From positions 1 through 10,318 of the forward strand of contig AUXH01000658.1 of NCBI GenBank assembly GCA_000482145.1: 10,318 nt of DNA, written 5' to 3'. Numbering within the stretch: position 1 is the stretch's first letter; each line of letters opens with the position of its first letter. A model generated the notes under the pieces. That model was not told the DNA's origin, did no database searches, and was given only the letters and a program-made list of their open reading frames with translations. Below, in pieces: positions 9,338-10,318 of this stretch. The DNA is from Strigomonas culicis. Taxonomy: Eukaryota; Euglenozoa; Kinetoplastea; Trypanosomatida; Trypanosomatidae. The position numbers and the translations under genes were made by a program.

Positions 9338-9369
9338 TGCTTGTTGCTTAAACCCCCTACAAGGCCCAC

Positions 9370-10318
9370 ATGTCTTCCCATCCCGTGCCCCGGCCCTCTC
9401 ACCGCTCCGCGGGACAGCTCGCCAGCTACCACACCGCCTTCACGTGGCAGAGCTTCGCGAGGATGGAGGACCATCTGACGGCCGACACGAACTCGAACGA
9501 GGCGGTCGCTTCCATCCAAGCCTACACATCCGTGAAGCGGGTACGCACCACGACGACCAGTCAGAGCACGCTCCCCAGTTACGCCACGGCGCAGCACACG
9601 CTGCCAGGGCCCTCGGACACGTCATCCAACGACCGCAGTGCCACACCCGTGCCCAAGCATCTGTACAGGCTATCCCCTCAAGTCACCTTCGCGCCACGGG
9701 CAGCACCCAGCGTGCCCACGCCCACCTCGGCCAAGGCCACACCGCGGCAGCAGCCCGCGCTGGGTCGTGCCATGAAGGCCCACCACCTCCGACACGGCGC
9801 CAAACACACCATCGCTCACGTTCACAAAACTGTGACGCCGCGTCCCACACCCCGCGCAAACGCAACGCTGCAGACTTCCCCCCGTCCGCCCGTAGCATAC
9901 CGCAACCCGGCATCCGCCGTCACCTTTGCGCCGCACCCTCAGACCACGGAACCCGCGCCGCACCGCTCGCAAAAGCACCAACAACGAAAAAAGCACATTC
10001 CCACGCTCTCCACATACAAAGACCACTACCCGGAGCACCCGCTCGACGCCTACGAGACGAAGCCGGTCGCCGCGAGTGAGGCGTCGGAGGCCCCGCGCGT
10101 GCGCGCCGTCCCCGGGGCGTACAGCACGACGAACAAGGACCACTACGTGAAGCAGGAGAGCGACGCCTACGAGACGAAGCCGGTCGCCGCGAGTGAGGCG
10201 TCGGCGGCCCCGCGCGTGCGCGCCGTCCCCGGGGCGTACAGCACGACGAACAAGGACCACTACGTGAAGCCGGAGAGCGACGCCTACGAGACGAAGCCAA
10301 GCGTCGGTAGCAAGGCGT
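9370..10318 (+). CDS. Tandem-repeat protein, microtubule-associated/repeat-antigen-like (5' part)
   Basis: The frame stays open from the ATG at 9370 to the window end (316 codons), so the gene is cut at its 3' side. The N-terminal 80 residues (SYHTAFTWQSFARMEDHLTA and onward) look like a folded or conserved head. Residues 81-210 are Pro/Thr/Ala/His-rich and basic with two VTFAP motifs (105-109, 184-188). From residue 226 a 39-residue unit starting DAYETKP and containing AYSTTNKDHYVK repeats in tandem, and a diverged unit end (LSTYKDHYPEHPL, 213-225) precedes it. STT-xKDHY motifs recall the Mn-type microtubule-binding motifs of STOP/SAXO proteins. The window position also fits my recollection that Leishmania chromosome 5 carries a repeat-bearing microtubule-associated protein gene (viscerotropic leishmaniasis antigen) near trypanothione reductase. 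The coding call is firm; the microtubule role is inferred. The middle segment uses more A/T-ending codons (CAA, AAA, ACA) than the repeats. Confidence 0.85.
   Translation, partial: MSSHPVPRPSHRSAGQLASYHTAFTWQSFARMEDHLTADTNSNEAVASIQAYTSVKRVRTTTTSQSTLPSYATAQHTLPGPSDTSSNDRSATPVPKHLYRLSPQVTFAPRAAPSVPTPTSAKATPRQQPALGRAMKAHHLRHGAKHTIAHVHKTVTPRPTPRANATLQTSPRPPVAYRNPASAVTFAPHPQTTEPAPHRSQKHQQRKKHIPTLSTYKDHYPEHPLDAYETKPVAASEASEAPRVRAVPGAYSTTNKDHYVKQESDAYETKPVAASEASAAPRVRAVPGAYSTTNKDHYVKPESDAYETKPSVGSKA
10045..10318 (+). repeat. 117-bp in-frame tandem repeat array (two full units and a partial third)
   Basis: Units begin at 10045, 10162 and 10279, exactly 117 bases (39 codons) apart. Units 1 and 2 differ by only two A-to-C changes, both altering the protein (Glu to Ala, Gln to Pro). 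The third unit matches for its first 18 bases and then diverges to SVGSKA. The array continues beyond the window, so its copy number is unknown. Confidence 0.97.

Larger units (their letters stand above)
8533..9369 (+). other. Long AT-rich intergenic region with A/T homopolymer tracts
   Basis: This 837-base gap is the longest in the window and is strongly AT-rich with abundant T8-T10 and A8-A9 runs. It holds the 3' UTR of the 219-residue protein gene and the splice signal of the next gene. Visible structures are a 13-base inverted repeat ATGTAC-T-GTACAT (8593-8605), a perfect 22-base palindrome (8845-8866) and two similar T10-centred blocks about 190 bases apart (8963-8995 and 9153-9188). Open frames at 8746-8928 and 9011-9478 encode Phe/Leu/Ile/Lys-rich low-complexity sequence unlike the real genes, and I do not call them. 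No tRNA or snoRNA is recognisable. Confidence 0.7.

Noticed and set aside
9093..10079. A 328-codon + strand frame running from the AT-rich gap into the repeat-protein gene
   Set aside because: It changes from Phe/Leu-rich to Arg/His/Pro-rich exactly where the real gene starts in another frame, it stops inside the repeats, and it begins before the splice acceptor.
9670..10300. Repetitive minus-strand frames opposite the repeat array
   Set aside because: The repeats appear in any frame of a tandem array whose unit length is a multiple of three. The + frame from 9370 has the initiator, head domain and codon bias.

Overview
The window looks like nuclear DNA of a trypanosomatid flagellate, most likely of the Leishmania/Crithidia/Leptomonas group; I cannot fix the genus. 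Four things point there. It carries a full trypanothione reductase gene, an enzyme specific to kinetoplastids. Every gene is intronless and on the + strand, as in a polycistronic transcription unit. The coding blocks are very GC-rich and are separated by short AT-rich gaps. Each gap holds a polypyrimidine tract followed by an AG shortly before the next start codon, which is the signature of spliced-leader trans-splicing. I see no strand switch, tRNA, rRNA, transposon, CRISPR array or bacterial-type promoter.

Layout, left to right: (1) 108-2429, an MCM8-type AAA+ helicase of DNA recombination/replication, preceded by a (TC)21 microsatellite that can serve as its trans-splicing tract. (2) 2679-3656, mitochondrial small-subunit ribosomal protein uS11m with a long lineage-type N-terminal extension. 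(3) 4035-5510, trypanothione reductase, complete and with all catalytic residues; the reading frame stays open further upstream, but that part is a polypyrimidine artefact. (4) 5887-7569, a DEAD-box RNA helicase of the Dbp8/DDX49 ribosome-biogenesis type with a low-complexity insert between its two RecA domains. (5) 7873-8532, a 219-residue protein I do not recognise. (6) 9370 to the window end, the 5' part of a repeat-containing gene with a 117-bp (39-residue) tandem unit. It resembles the microtubule-associated/repeat-antigen proteins of trypanosomatids and is cut by the window edge.

The genes are functionally unrelated (genome maintenance, mitochondrial translation, redox defence, rRNA processing, possible cytoskeleton). 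This is normal for trypanosomatid units, where neighbours share transcription but not function and expression is set after transcription by UTRs. The longest gap, 8533-9369, is an AT-rich stretch full of A and T homopolymers. The least explained parts are the 219-residue protein, the recently homogenised repeat array and the structured AT-rich gap between them. I found no convincing new multi-gene system.
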